DNA of 64,000 bases from Lutjanus erythropterus. Its lineage: Eukaryota > Chordata > Actinopteri > Lutjaniformes > Lutjanidae. This document shows positions 12,301 to 22,476 of this stretch, in pieces. Under the pieces are notes generated by a model. It had not been told where the DNA came from. It made no database searches and was given only the letters and a program-made list of their open reading frames with translations. Location: assembly GCA_020091685.1 (NCBI GenBank), contig CM034597.1:29376388-29440387 (forward strand). Direction: 5' to 3'. The translations under genes were made by a program, and so were the position numbers. Within the stretch, counting starts at the first letter, position 1; every line of letters begins with the position of its first letter.

Positions 12301-15300
12301 TTTACTTGCCTGACATGGCTTTTTACTTGCCCCAGGCAAGCCTAATTATTCAGCTCTGTTTATCAATAGCAATAAGAAAATTGTTTAAAAAAATGTTGGT
12401 TTCACTTAAATAAATTCAGTGCAAACTGTCATTAACCCACATAACGAATACACCCGGGCTTATAAACAGCCTGTCATCCCTAATCGAGCATGGTATGAGT
12501 GACACACAAACAGCCAATCATTTAACAGGTGTGTTTTTCAGTTGCAGCGCTGACATGTGGCACAACAACAGAAACAGCATTGAGGGACAAGATTGCTGAG
12601 TGCAGATGGCAGTTTTTTGATTTTTGTAAATCCATTAAGATTACCTGTGTGCCTTGATGAAATTAAGTGTTTAAATTTGAAGTAAAGTGTTAAAATTCAA
12701 CATAAATTGATTAAATTCAACCTCTTTTCTGCCAGTCTTTTTAAAATAGTTGGTCGTTAAAAATTGTCAATAATTATCAGTATCGGCTAAAATAAAGCTT
12801 CTTATGTTGATCAATTTTTCAGTGATATCGCCCAGCCCTAGCTCATATTCTCAACTCTGTAGTTATTACAATTTCAGTGGCCTATTATGTCCCTAACATG
12901 ACTGTTGTTTTCATCAGGCCCTGTCTCAGGACCATGGACGCCCCCTGTCCAACTCCTCCAAGAGCCTGGCAGCAGTAGTGGCTCGTCTGGAGAGAAATGC
13001 AGCCAGCTCCTGTATGGAGGGTGAGGAGGACCTAGATGAGGACCGGCTGGCCGAGGAGGGAGACGATGCAGACGATGAGGATGAAGATATGGATGCAGAG
13101 CATCAGCAACATCATCACCAGCAGCAACAACAGCATTTGGAGGTGGATGCGGATTGTGTGTCTGGGGTAGCTGCAGCCGTGGTTCCCAGAGTCCTGTACG
13201 AGGAGCTGGTTCATAGCTACAGGCAACAGGAGGAGGAGATGAGGAGGCTGCAGCAGGAGCTGGAGAGAACCCGCAGGCAGCTGGTGCAGCAGGCCAAGAA
13301 GCTGAAGGAATATGGCAGCTTGCTGACAGAAGTCAAAGAACTGAGGGACTTCAACAGGAGGCTGCAAGACGTGCTTCTCATGAGATTGGGCAGCGGTGAG
13401 GGAACAGGAACATGCACACCAACACACAAACCACTACTGACTATGCCACAAAGTTTATGAGTAACTTTTAACCGAATGAGTCTTGTAATAAAATGACAAA
13501 TCAGTCAAATCAGCTGGTATTGAGAATGAATACCTGTATTGTCCTTAAGCTGCAATTCAGGGGCACAGAACTTTTATTATTAGAAAGGCAGTCTTGGAAA
13601 GTAACATCTGTGGAGGCAAGAGTGTGGACAAAATATAGTCCTAGTATCTATTGTATGTCCACACAATGCACTTATTGTACCCCCTCTGATGCTAACATGA
13701 GCTATGTGGATTTTTAAAAAAAAGAAAAACAGTAACAAGTGCCAAACATAATGGTTTTTGCAGTTAAGCCTGGAAAAAAAACATGAGAAGATGTAAATGG
13801 AGTATTCCAATGCTGTGACAAGAAAGGTCTGAGATGAAGGCCCTTCAATAGAGGTCGTCTCTTTAGTTTAAATGTACATGCGCATTTATGAATGACGTTA
13901 AGACGGAACTAAACTGGAGCACTTGGAGTTTGAATGCTTTAATATTGTGTAATAGTGATGAGAGACCACCCAAAAACAGAAGAATGTCTTCTCAATTGTT
14001 CTGCCAAAGAATTCTCAGTCTCCCATCTGCTGACCCATTGTAAAGTACTCCAAATGAGATGCCAAGGCATTATTAGTATTTACCACAGTGTTAAATAGTT
14101 ACATTATGCCAATGATCATGTGTTGTTAACGGTAAAAAAAACTTGTTTTGTGGTCTGGAATTTTATTAGCTATATATGAATTTCAAAAACTCCATGTAGC
14201 AGTGTAAAGTAGGCTTATTGCAGTGCGTTTGCAAAATCAATCTGAGTTTTGTCAGTTTTATATGGTGTGGCCCAGTTTCACACACACTGCATCAATATTC
14301 CCACAAGAGCAATGATTCCTTATCCAGCTCAAACTCTCTAAGGCTTTGTTCAGACTGCAGGTAGCAGCATGTCATGCTTTGCGTTCCATGTGACACAAAA
14401 GACACTTTGAAATCTGATTTGACTGGAAAGATTGTCCAGACTGAGATGCATCTGTAAATGTGATTCCAATCTCTCCGATTGGAGTCACATTTCTAACCAC
14501 CTCCAAATGAGGCTTGGATCCGATTAACAGAATTTGTGTGTCCTGTGTTTTTTTGCTGTCAAGACTTTCTAAATTTAAACTGGATACAATGTGGATACGT
14601 CAACAGACTGAATTGGGTTGACAGTCGGAACAAGGCCTTAGAAGATTTGTAAGGAAAAAAAAGCAGAAAGCTTTTGACAGATCTCCCACTTTGTGTAGAA
14701 GTTTTTGGAATATAAGCAGTATGTGATTAGTTAAAGAAGTTTTTAAAAAATCAACAGGTGTAATACCTAATAGACACACATCCAACAATGAGATTATAAT
14801 CCAGCAGTAGGATTGTAATATGTCTAGTGCTAAAGTAGGAAATCTAATACCGGAAGTTTAATAGAAAGCACTGTAGTTATAAGTGTGATTAAAAGTGGTG
14901 TCATTTCAGTGCGCAGCAATGTACAAACTCAAGCTTTGCCAGATGCGGGTGTTAACCTCAGGCCCCCTGTAGATCTGGACAGAGGCGCCGGGCTACTGGC
15001 GAGACCATCTAATGGATGGGCTAAAGATTAGAGCACTCTGGGGTGCTGTCGGGCAGGGGATGGAGTGCACTGACCGATATTAAAACTCATCAGCTACATT
15101 GGAGCTTAGCGTTGCCGGCCACCAAGCCAGCTTAGGTGCTGGGCTAAAATAACCGCCAGTCTTGAGGCACAGGGAAGCTTTGGCCCAAGGTGCGAAGAAA
15201 GCAGGCGAGCATGTGGGCACAGGTCCAGTGGCAAAGGCCAGAAAACTCACGGCCACATGCTACTAGATATCGTAGGGATTACATTGCAACTGGCCGTTTA

Positions 15301-18300
15301 CAACTAGCATGCTGTCAAGTGTTATTGAACTCTGCTCTGTTGTAGTCATCCTCTATAGAATGCTGCAGGGATGACGTATTTTTGTAAGCCAATCTAGAAG
15401 TTAGCATTGCGCTTGTTCCCTCCACAAAAAGCTTATGTTGCTTTAAAGCTTACGTTTATGATACTTATGTGCTTGTTCAGCAAGATAATCTTTACAAATG
15501 AACACTGTTTTCATGATTTTTGAAGTACAAATGCAATTGCCATGAGTGAAAAACTAATGTTAAGCTATAAAGGAACTATACCACGGTGACTGGGGTTCGC
15601 CATGATGATGTTTAATGTCCCAGACAACCTCTGTATTCTCATTTCGCCACTTGCTTGCACCTGCCTGTTTTAAGAGAAAAAAGCTTCAGTTCATGAGTGG
15701 AGTTTTTACTGACATATTTGTCATAGAACAAATTGTGAAAATCTCTTGAGCTTGTTGTAACCACCACCTAATTTCAGGCATCTAACCAAAACCTATTCAA
15801 AAACTCTTTGACTTAGTAATGAGGGAACCAGAAGAGCTAATATCTGTCATACTGACTAGCAATGATGAATGGCCTTTGACCTTACCTGAACTTGAAGTGC
15901 TGACAGACGTAGATTTGTTCTGTGTATCTCTGTGATGCTAAATGTCTCCTCCATTTCTCCAGAGCCTATGCATGACAATGGCACTCAGACAATCAAGGCT
16001 GAAGTGGTTGAGCCCATTGTTGAGGCGCAGGAGACATGCAGAGAAGAAGCCAACACCAGTTCCAGCTACTCACCCTCACCCAGGACAGTATACACCTGCA
16101 ACGATGGGAAGGTAAGTCTGGCTTGACTGTAGGACAGTCTTTATTTCATTAGCTTTTCCTGATTCCCTCTGGCAGGCACATGAACACCACCTTTTCAACT
16201 GGTTTGTCTTATCTAGTCTAATCACACGTCTTTTTTTCTGCTACCCACCTTTCATGTTGTCTCTGTGATGTCCCCTGCCTGTTTTCATCTCCTTCATCTT
16301 TTTTTATTTTGACATTTATTCTTCAAGGCAAAATCACTCATCCAAATGTAAACAAAACAGTACCCCTCAGCACTAAAATTCAAAACACAGAGCTGAAAGA
16401 TGCCGTCACTCAATAACAAATTGACAAGCCTTTAACTAAGTCTAATGATGATGTTAACGGCATGTTGAGTCAGCCGGGAGTAAACAATGTCTGCATTTTC
16501 AATGATGAGCAACTCAGAAACATAAAATGCTTTTTCATTGTGTGGCTGCCTCTTCAGTTATATATTTGAATACAATTGAAATTTACATGGTCAAGTGTTA
16601 CATTATGAATTGGGACTTTCAAGATAGGGACTTAAAGGGATAATTCAGATTAATTTATTTATTTGAAAAGGTTATGTGTACATTAATCAACATTCAGAGG
16701 GGGCGGCTGTTTAGCTCAGTTGGGTGAGAGTGTCCGCCCCAAGTATGGAGGCTGTCAGTCCTCTGCAGCGGCTGCTGGTTCGACTCCCACCTGCGGCCCT
16801 TTGCTGCGTGTCATCCCCTCTCTCTTCACCCCCTTTCCTGTCTACTCTTCAGCTGTACTATCAAATAAAGGCAAGACAAGCCCAAAAACATAACTTAAAA
16901 AAAAAAAAGTGCATACGAGTTAGCTAAAGCATAGTTTTCATCAGCAGTCACTTTGCCGGATCTTGTTAGGCACCTTAGAACAATAAAAATAATTCAGTAT
17001 TAATTAATGTGAGGTTGTGTGAGGTATTTATCGATAGTCAGTGTATTAGCTACAGTAGCTTCTGGTCGGCACGCCCCCAGTTTGGAGAAGCAGAGAGGAA
17101 AAGTATGAAAGCTAAGCAATGAACTGTTGTTGACGGGGTCAGCAACAAAAGGTCCACTTAAAAAAAGAAAATCAATCTCACTCACAGCGTACACTATATT
17201 TTGAATATTTTCACAGCTTTATGTTGCCGTCACACAGCAAAGTATAGTTTGGATTCACCGAACTATCCTTTTTAAATGTCACACAATAACACAAACACAC
17301 AAGAGATTGAGGCAGTGGTAGTCCAGCAATTCCCATGTTCTGGGAAGTAAAATTACTGAGTTCACCCATGGACTGTGTTTGGTTTGGAGATGATGTTTGC
17401 CTTGTAAAACAGCTGTTTCCCACTGGAGAGGGCTGTCTGGCAGCAAGGTACAGCAGTTCATTGCTTAGTTTCTCTGCTTCTCCAAACTGGGGTCATGCCA
17501 GGCAGCATCTACTGTGGCTAATACACTGAGTATCGACAAGTACCTCATACAACCCCACGTCAAATAATCCAAACTATCCTTTTAAAGACTATCCCAATAA
17601 CCTTCTCACCCTTTGAGAGTCCTGAATGCTTTAGTTCCCTCTCCAGTGTCCCTGGCTCTTTGCCTGGGGGTGACCGTGGGAAGTAGCCTGATTTTGTAGG
17701 AAATGCAGTATTTCCTCTTAACACCCATGAACCTGGGAACATGCCGTCATAGTTGATCAGTCCTTTCCCCCTGGCTGCCCTACCCTAGCAGGTAAACAAG
17801 GTTGAGAAGATTATTATTGTTCCTGCAAGCCCAGCCAGCATCATCAGTGTTTATTGGCCTGTTAGGGTTCTTTACTCCCCCCACCGCTGTAACTCAACCA
17901 GCGTCCTGTCTCTGATGACAGGGGGGGAATTGGTACTACAAGCTCTGGGGCCTGCAGCCACTTGAAGCGTGAAGAACACTTGCAAATTAGAACTCTCCTA
18001 CATCAGGGACCCCATATTAATTATTTGCACGAGAGGAATTTAAAGTGACTGACAGGTTAGCCCTTGTGAGAGACTGGGGGTGGGGGGTGTAGAAAAGAAG
18101 GAGGAGAGATGGAAAGGGAGAGATAAACGAGAGCAACGGGGAGGGAGGATGAAAACAATCTTGTCTAACTTGAGGGCAGTAAAAAGCTTGTCTGCTGGCC
18201 GGGGGCCTAAAGCACATTAGCTGCACAGGGAAAAGCCTTTTGGATGGTAGCCTAAAGACTTTACAGCTATAAGAGAGGAGAGAGGGAGAAAGAGAGTCAC

Positions 18301-20808
18301 ATATGCCCCCTGCTGCATTAGCTCACCTAGAAGACCGGGGCAGTCGGCCTAGGCTGGCAATCGGCTTGGAGTGTTTGGGTCAGGCTTACGCAACGTGCAG
18401 CGGCAGTGTGTAGGGAGCTGCAGGCTAAGTTTATAGTGGAGGTAATCCAGGCCACAAGCAGCCACTGGCCTGAGCTTATTTATGTGTCCTGGTTGGTGAA
18501 AGTGGTGCTTCTTGGGATTTGTAAAGTGGTCTAAGTGGGAGCTGTTTAAGAGGTGTCCTAACATGATAAGCTATGACCTGCTTTGTCCATTTAGATTTAG
18601 AGGGTTTTACACCCGCATGGAGCATTGTAGTTGGGTGAAACTGGATTGGGAATCCCACAGCACCTAAAAACAAATTTCCCAAGTAGAGCTGCAAGGATTA
18701 GTCGATTAATTGATTACTTGTCAACTGTAAAATTAATCGCCAGCTATTCTCTGACTTCTGATTTCAACTTCTCAGATGTAAATTTTTTCTGTTTTCTTTA
18801 GTCCTCTATCACAGCACACCAAAACTCTTTGGGTAGCAGACAACAAAGACATTTGAGGACCTCAGCTTGGAGTTTGGTTTTCTGACATTTTATGGACCAA
18901 ATAACTAATCAATTAATCGAGAAAGTGATCAACAGATAATTAATTGCTACTTAAAATAACTGTTAGTTGCAGTCCTAGTCCCAGGCAAGCGGGTGGTCGG
19001 CGTAATGTAAGTGTAAATGTGTTCTACGCTTCAAATTATAGTAACAAAGTCCCAGTTTAGTTTGTTTCTTTCCCTCATCAACTTGCTTCTATCTTGCTTT
19101 CTCTTTTCTAGATTCCTTTTGTTGGTGTTTGCATAAATGTTGTTTAAACTCAATAAGATTTAATGAAATTGCCATCCCTTCTCCTAATCTGAGCTGTAAC
19201 AATAAGACCGTGACTACTGCTCTGAAGTCTGATGCTCCAGCATCTGTTGTATCTGTTTAAATAACATGAACCACCAGGGATAAGATCCATGTTTTTGTCC
19301 ACTTTAATTTCTCACTTCCAAGGTTTGTTTATTTATTTATTCATTCATTATTTTAAGATACCCCACTTGCTAGAATTAACTGGTTTGTTCACAACTTAAC
19401 TGTATAGAATTTGTTTGAAAAATGTATAAAGGAAAGGAAAGGCAAGGAAAAAAAGGATAGGATAACAAAGTTGCTGTTTGTAGTGATTGATCAATATCGA
19501 TCATGTGAGGAGGAACCAAATCACATGACATCAACGTCACAAATTTAATTACCCATCTTAAGAGACGACATCCAAAGAATTATGACAAAATTTTGAAAAC
19601 AAAAAGGAACAGGCACCAGTGTGAGAAACAGGCACCTGTCAGCAGTAGTTTTCTTATTTTACCCACTGAATGTGCACATTTTGAGAAGCATTGTATTCTA
19701 TACCTGCATCTGCCAGTGGGCCGTCATGAAAAGAGTAGACATGCTAATATGTTAAGTCTATTAAAGGACAGACGTGATGTTTTCTGCAATTAGGTGAGAA
19801 AAATATGTGCATCAGCAGTTGGCTAAAATATGTAGGAAAATATCGGCAAGTTGATAATCACCAAAAATCTAACATTGTGCATCTGTAGTCATTTTTTCTC
19901 TGGATGGAGCAGACAGATCTTCAATAGGTAGCACTGTTAGGAAGTCCAGCATGAATGAGCAAGTGTGGAGTGGATGAGACATCAAGAGCACAGTATTGTG
20001 TGCTTAAAAGTGTCAGTGTGCTCGATCTGTTGTGTTTATACAGACATTACATTTTTCATTTTCTTTGACACAATTCAGTGACAACACAACACTTAACACA
20101 AAATAGTTTTATCTACAGCGAACTAGACGCACATTTTAAAATGCTTGTCCTCTGTGCAGGTACACCTTGGTGGAGGTATCTGGGTGGAGGAGGAGAAGTG
20201 GCACCAGCTGCAGCGGACCCAGGGAGACTCCAAGTTCACAAAGAACCTGGCTGTAATGATCTGGGGAACAGAAACCCTCAAGAACCGTAGTGTCACTGGA
20301 GTGGCCACCAAAAAGAAGAAAGATGCCCTGCCCAAACCTCCACTGTCACCCAGCAAACTGAAAATCGTCAGAGGTAAGATAAAAACCAGGTTTAATCTAA
20401 AAATTCAACATTGTAAAAGAGATGAATCCTTGTTTTGATGGGTCTTTTGTAAGCCAAGACAAGTTGGAAAACATCAGGTACAGAAAAATTCTTTTTCCTT
20501 TTCATACAGCCTTTCAGTCATTAAACTGTATCCATTAGACACCAAATAAAGATAAGATCAGCAGTTTTTAATTTGATGTAGTCTGACTGCTCACACTCAC
20601 TCCTTCCCCAGAGTGTCTCTACGACAGAGTGTCTCAAGAGACAGCCGACAGTGCAGAGATTACGCAGAGATTGTCCAAAGTGAACAAATACATTTGTGAA
20701 AAGATAATGGACATCAACAAGTCCATCAAGAACGAGGAGCGGCGGGAGTCCAAGCTGCTCATCAGACAGACAGTCAAGATGGAGAACTTCACCTACGATG
20801 GCATGTAG
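9160..20808 (+). CDS. bend5: BEND5, BEN domain-containing protein 5 (six coding exons, 450 aa)
   Basis: Join 9160-9343, 10498-10628, 12918-13395, 15963-16111, 20160-20373, 20612-20808. All introns are GT/AG and the frame is continuous to the TAG at 20806. An in-frame TAA at 9154-9156 and an A at -3 support this ATG. The N-terminus (MYAFVRFFEDDMCYALPVS) and the rest match vertebrate BEND5 as I recall it. Residues 139-166 are strongly acidic, 167-178 are His/Gln-rich, about 198-262 form a heptad-like coiled coil (YEEL...LQQELERTRRQL...LQDVLL), and the BEN domain runs from about 315 to 430 (GIWVEEEKWHQL, NLAVMIWG, ATKKKKD, ICEKIMDINKS). Family knowledge: BEN-solo proteins are nuclear DNA-binding repressors; Drosophila Insensitive and BEND5 bind CCAATTGG-like palindromes. 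Length is 450 aa versus about 421 in human, the excess lying mainly in the acidic/HQ stretch and the C-terminus. Mammalian BEND5 is nested in an AGBL4 intron; no AGBL4 exon is visible here. Confidence 0.95.
9344..10497 (+). other. bend5 intron 1 with CpG-bearing, GTTAGC-rich 5' half
   Basis: The first 800 bases are richer in CpG than the surrounding DNA and contain nine GTTAGC/GCTAAC hexamers between 9638 and 10134, including two copies of the 14-mer gttagcatgttagc (9769, 9929). The position straight after exon 1 suggests a promoter-proximal regulatory element. No coding exon is seen. Confidence 0.5.
10498..10628 (+). CDS. bend5: bend5 coding exon 2
   Basis: Acceptor tccacag|ata, donor aag|gtaggc. 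Completes codon 62 (Asp) and encodes residues up to 105, including the conserved IMQKKMKIPKMSI and MPLRHKK, which resemble human VMQKKIKIPKLSL and LQLRHIK. Phase 0 at its 3' end. Confidence 0.93.
11575..11730. repeat. tandem duplication of a ~76-bp unit
   Basis: Unit starts tcctattgagatc at 11575 and again at 11651. The core (cacagtcaaaacaaactgtt ... cagtctgtctgtc) is identical in both; the copies diverge toward their 3' ends. Confidence 0.9.
12033..12262. mobile_element. fragment of AGGGCTGCAAC hAT-like MITE, interrupted
   Basis: Flanks of the inserted element (aaatgtcttgttttgtc, aacccaaagatattcag and ctgattatcaaaatagtt) are typical internal pieces of the fish gggctgcaact MITE family as I recall it. 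Both ends are missing. Confidence 0.55.
12089..12231. mobile_element. short CAGTGGTTCCC hAT-like MITE inserted in an older MITE
   Basis: Termini cagtggttcccaaact and tttgtgaaccactg are inverted repeats. Flanks gattaatg (12081-12088) and gattaact (12232-12239) share six of eight bases, consistent with an 8-bp duplication. Confidence 0.7.
12918..13395 (+). CDS. bend5: bend5 coding exon 3 (acidic tract, His/Gln run, coiled coil)
   Basis: Acceptor tcatcag|gcc, donor gcg|gtgagg. Encodes residues 106-264 plus one base. Contains AAVVARLE near its start, the acidic and His/Gln-rich stretch, then the coiled coil with RRLQQELERTRRQLVQQAKK, nearly identical to human. Reading can continue past the donor to a stop at 13460, but homology ends at the donor and exon 4 continues the protein. 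Confidence 0.93.
14338..14641. mobile_element. MITE with CTAAGGC termini
   Basis: Left end ctaaggctttgttcagactg and right end cagtcggaacaaggccttag are inverted repeats with two mismatches across 20 bases. About 304 bp. No target duplication was recognised. Confidence 0.75.
14930..15300. other. GC-richer, repeat-free block in intron 3
   Basis: Differs in composition from the AT-rich intron around it and matches no transposon seen in the window. No exon-like frame. It could be a conserved enhancer, an RNA, or an unrecognised repeat. Confidence 0.3.
15963..16111 (+). CDS. bend5: bend5 coding exon 4 (linker)
   Basis: Acceptor ttctccag|agcc, donor gggaag|gtaagt. Encodes residues 265-314. The segment EEANTSSSYSPSP and the end NDGK match the human linker (EEANTSSYYPAP ... 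LDNGK). Begins in phase 1 and ends in phase 0. Confidence 0.92.
16700..16908 (+). mobile_element. tRNA-derived SINE
   Basis: Internal Pol III promoter: A box around 16712 (tagctcagttgggtgag) and a perfect B box ggttcgactcc at 16777-16787. Followed by a tRNA-unrelated body (cctttgctgcgtgtcatccc ... ctatcaaataaaggca) and an A-rich tail. This head-and-body pattern is that of a widespread percomorph SINE. Confidence 0.85.
16982..17587. mobile_element. GGATAG-type foldback MITE, full copy with long inverted repeats
   Basis: About 100 bases at the left (gaggtatttatcgatagtca ... cagtttggagaagcagagag) are inverted at the right (ctctgcttctccaaactggg ... cagtgtgagtatcgac-like sequence, ending aaactatccttttaaa). 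Shares internal sequence with 1935-2276, 7922-8514 and 61017-61540. Confidence 0.8.
18000..18260. promoter_or_regulatory. possible conserved non-coding element in bend5 intron 4
   Basis: Repeat-free sequence with catattaattatttgcacg near 18011 and homeodomain-type TAATTA cores. No coding potential. Called only by its resemblance to vertebrate enhancer-like DNA. Confidence 0.2.
18684..18977. mobile_element. AGGGCTGCAAC hAT-like MITE
   Basis: Ends tagagctgcaaggatt and gttagttgcagtccta, with attaatcgat-type internal sequence. Flanks ttcccaag (18676-18683) and gtcccagg (18978-18985) match at six of eight bases. Confidence 0.75.
20160..20373 (+). CDS. bend5: bend5 coding exon 5 (first part of BEN domain)
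   Basis: Acceptor tgtgcag|gtac, donor agag|gtaaga. Encodes residues 315-385 with the core BEN-domain motifs IWVEEEKWHQLQ, GDSKFTKNLAVMIWG, LKNRSVTGVATKKKKD and PKPPLSPSKL. This is the most conserved part of the protein. Confidence 0.96.
20612..20808 (+). CDS. bend5: bend5 coding exon 6 (end of BEN domain and stop)
   Basis: Acceptor ccccag|agtg after a short 238-bp intron. Encodes residues 386-450: ECLYDRV, RLSKVNKYICEKIMDINKS, then KNEERRESKLL and a tail ending FTYDGM before TAG. The tail after KNEERRE is longer than in human, which as I recall ends shortly after this point. Confidence 0.94.
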
Positions 20809-21532
20809 TGATCAACTGTTGTCACGCCAGCGCCTTCTGCCCCCCCTTCGTGGTCTGCAGGATATTGAGGGGACTTGATATGGGTGGTTGGGGGATGTTT
20901 GTCACAGTTTCAGGAGCAGTTGTTTTCCTTTGACACATTGGGTTGGTTATTATGTGAAACGTTAATACAAATAGAGCCCTTCCCAGCTCCCTGTAGAGCA
21001 ACCATCACCTTCCTCAGTGCCCACTTTCCTCATTGGCTCATTGGCTGACAGACAGCTTTACCCACCAGTCAAATGTTGTGTGAAGTAGTTTGATATGAGC
21101 TGGTGTGAGTGTTTTTATAAGCTTTACAGTGGCATTGGTACAGAGATACGGTTTATTGACGTGTGTGCATTTGTGTCAAAGGGAGGGATTAGATGTGTTT
21201 GTTCAATTGATTTATTGTTCTGTGTCAGAACATAATTTTGAGTCCTTAAACTTTTAAAAAGTGAAAGGTTAATTCCCTAGATGAAAATCTTCTGATGCTA
21301 TGAAGATGATGATGCTAGCTTGTATTAGATCTTAACCGTCTGAATGGTTGGATATTTTGGTAACAACTCAATAACTGCTGAGTGTTTGCTGTTGGTACTT
21401 ACTGCATAGAATGGGACATCAGGGTCTCAAATGCACAAGTCTTAATTGGTAACAGCCATATTGCATTTTGCAACAGAGGTTCTGTTGCTCCAAGAGATTA
21501 ATTCTCCCCCTCGACTGTAGGCCAACCACAAC

Positions 21533-22476
21533 TAGGGCTGTCCCCGAAAGTCAAGGATTTGAATCATCAATGAGAGACCCCTCAGTCGACTTTATTTCCC
21601 TTGTGAGCTGGTATGTATTACAATAAAGGGATAAAACAGTTAGACGCTAACCAAAGTGTAAAGCAATTTCATTGAGGAATTATTAAATAAGAGTTTACAG
21701 CTTGCTACGCAACAGCATGGCAGGCTGTAAACTTTACAAACCGAGTCTCTAAATCACCATTACTTACTGTAATGGAAGCAGAGCGCAGGTGACGCACAGT
21801 CAGCCACTTCACCGCAGCGAACAGGGCAGCGTGCAGGGCAGGAAACAATCGTTCGCTCACTTGTGCTTGTGTTTGCCACTGACAGGCTCAGATTGTTACT
21901 CTAAGTGTCTGACAACATTATGGAAATGATCACAATGATTAGAGGCCTTTATTTACAGAGTAAGATATGCTTTGTTTAACCAGAATAGGCTGTTTGTTGC
22001 TCTTCTCAAACTAACCCAACTCCCTTAGTAAAACTGTAATTTTAACATCATTATCATGAGCTTCATTTAAACTCTATATAAACAAATTAAAACTCACCAA
22101 AAACATCTTGGTCTGTCTCTCCACTGTTTCAGCCTTCAACCCTTAATGCACAGTGTGAAGTAGCGCAGAGCGTGCAGAGCAGGTGACGCTGGACAGCTGC
22201 TGCAGTGTTGCTGCAGCCTCGGGAGGGATGCGGCAACTCTGCTGTGTAGGAGCATGCACACTTTTACTTTCTCTGACTGTGTGATAATATGATGTTTTCA
22301 CATCACAGATGACAAAAGGAAGCATTAAAACATGCAAAATGGCAAAACCATACCCATGTGGGATGATGAAAATTTAGTGTGGCGCACTGAACAGGAAGAA
22401 AAGCTGAATTTTCAAATGTTTGTATTGAACGGCCAGATTTGATTTGACTGAAAAAATCTTAGTGGGGGCAGCCCTA
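21533..22476. mobile_element. 944-bp non-autonomous hAT-like element, complete
   Basis: Termini tagggctgtcccc and gggggcagcccta are inverted repeats, flanked by 8-bp duplications accacaac (21525-21532) and atcacaac (22477-22484), seven of eight identical. No transposase frame. Degenerate relatives lie at 49996-50745 and 41735-41860. Confidence 0.85.

Larger units (their letters stand above)
10629..12917 (+). other. bend5 intron 2
   Basis: 2289 bases, AT-rich. Holds the tandem duplication at 11575-11730, a hAT-like MITE fragment interrupted by another MITE (12033-12262), and a MITE end near 12840 (gatatcgcccagccct). No exon-like signal. Confidence 0.6.
13396..15962 (+). other. bend5 intron 3
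   Basis: 2567 bases. Holds one MITE (14338-14641) and a GC-richer, repeat-free block at 14930-15300 unlike the rest of the intron. The remainder is ordinary AT-rich sequence. Confidence 0.6.
16112..20159 (+). other. bend5 intron 4
   Basis: 4048 bases, the largest intron. Contains a tRNA-derived SINE (16700-16908), a foldback MITE (16982-17587), a hAT-like MITE (18684-18977) and a possibly conserved block near 18000-18260. An isolated MITE-like end (ttaaagggataattcag) lies at 16632. Confidence 0.6.

Noticed and set aside
13396..13460. Extension of bend5 exon 3 to a stop at 13460
   Set aside because: BEND5 similarity ends at the gtgagg donor and continues in exon 4 with correct phase; the extension would remove the BEN domain.
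16712..16790. A functional tRNA gene
   Set aside because: A and B boxes are present but the cloverleaf stems do not pair properly, and the tRNA-unrelated body and A-tail identify a SINE.
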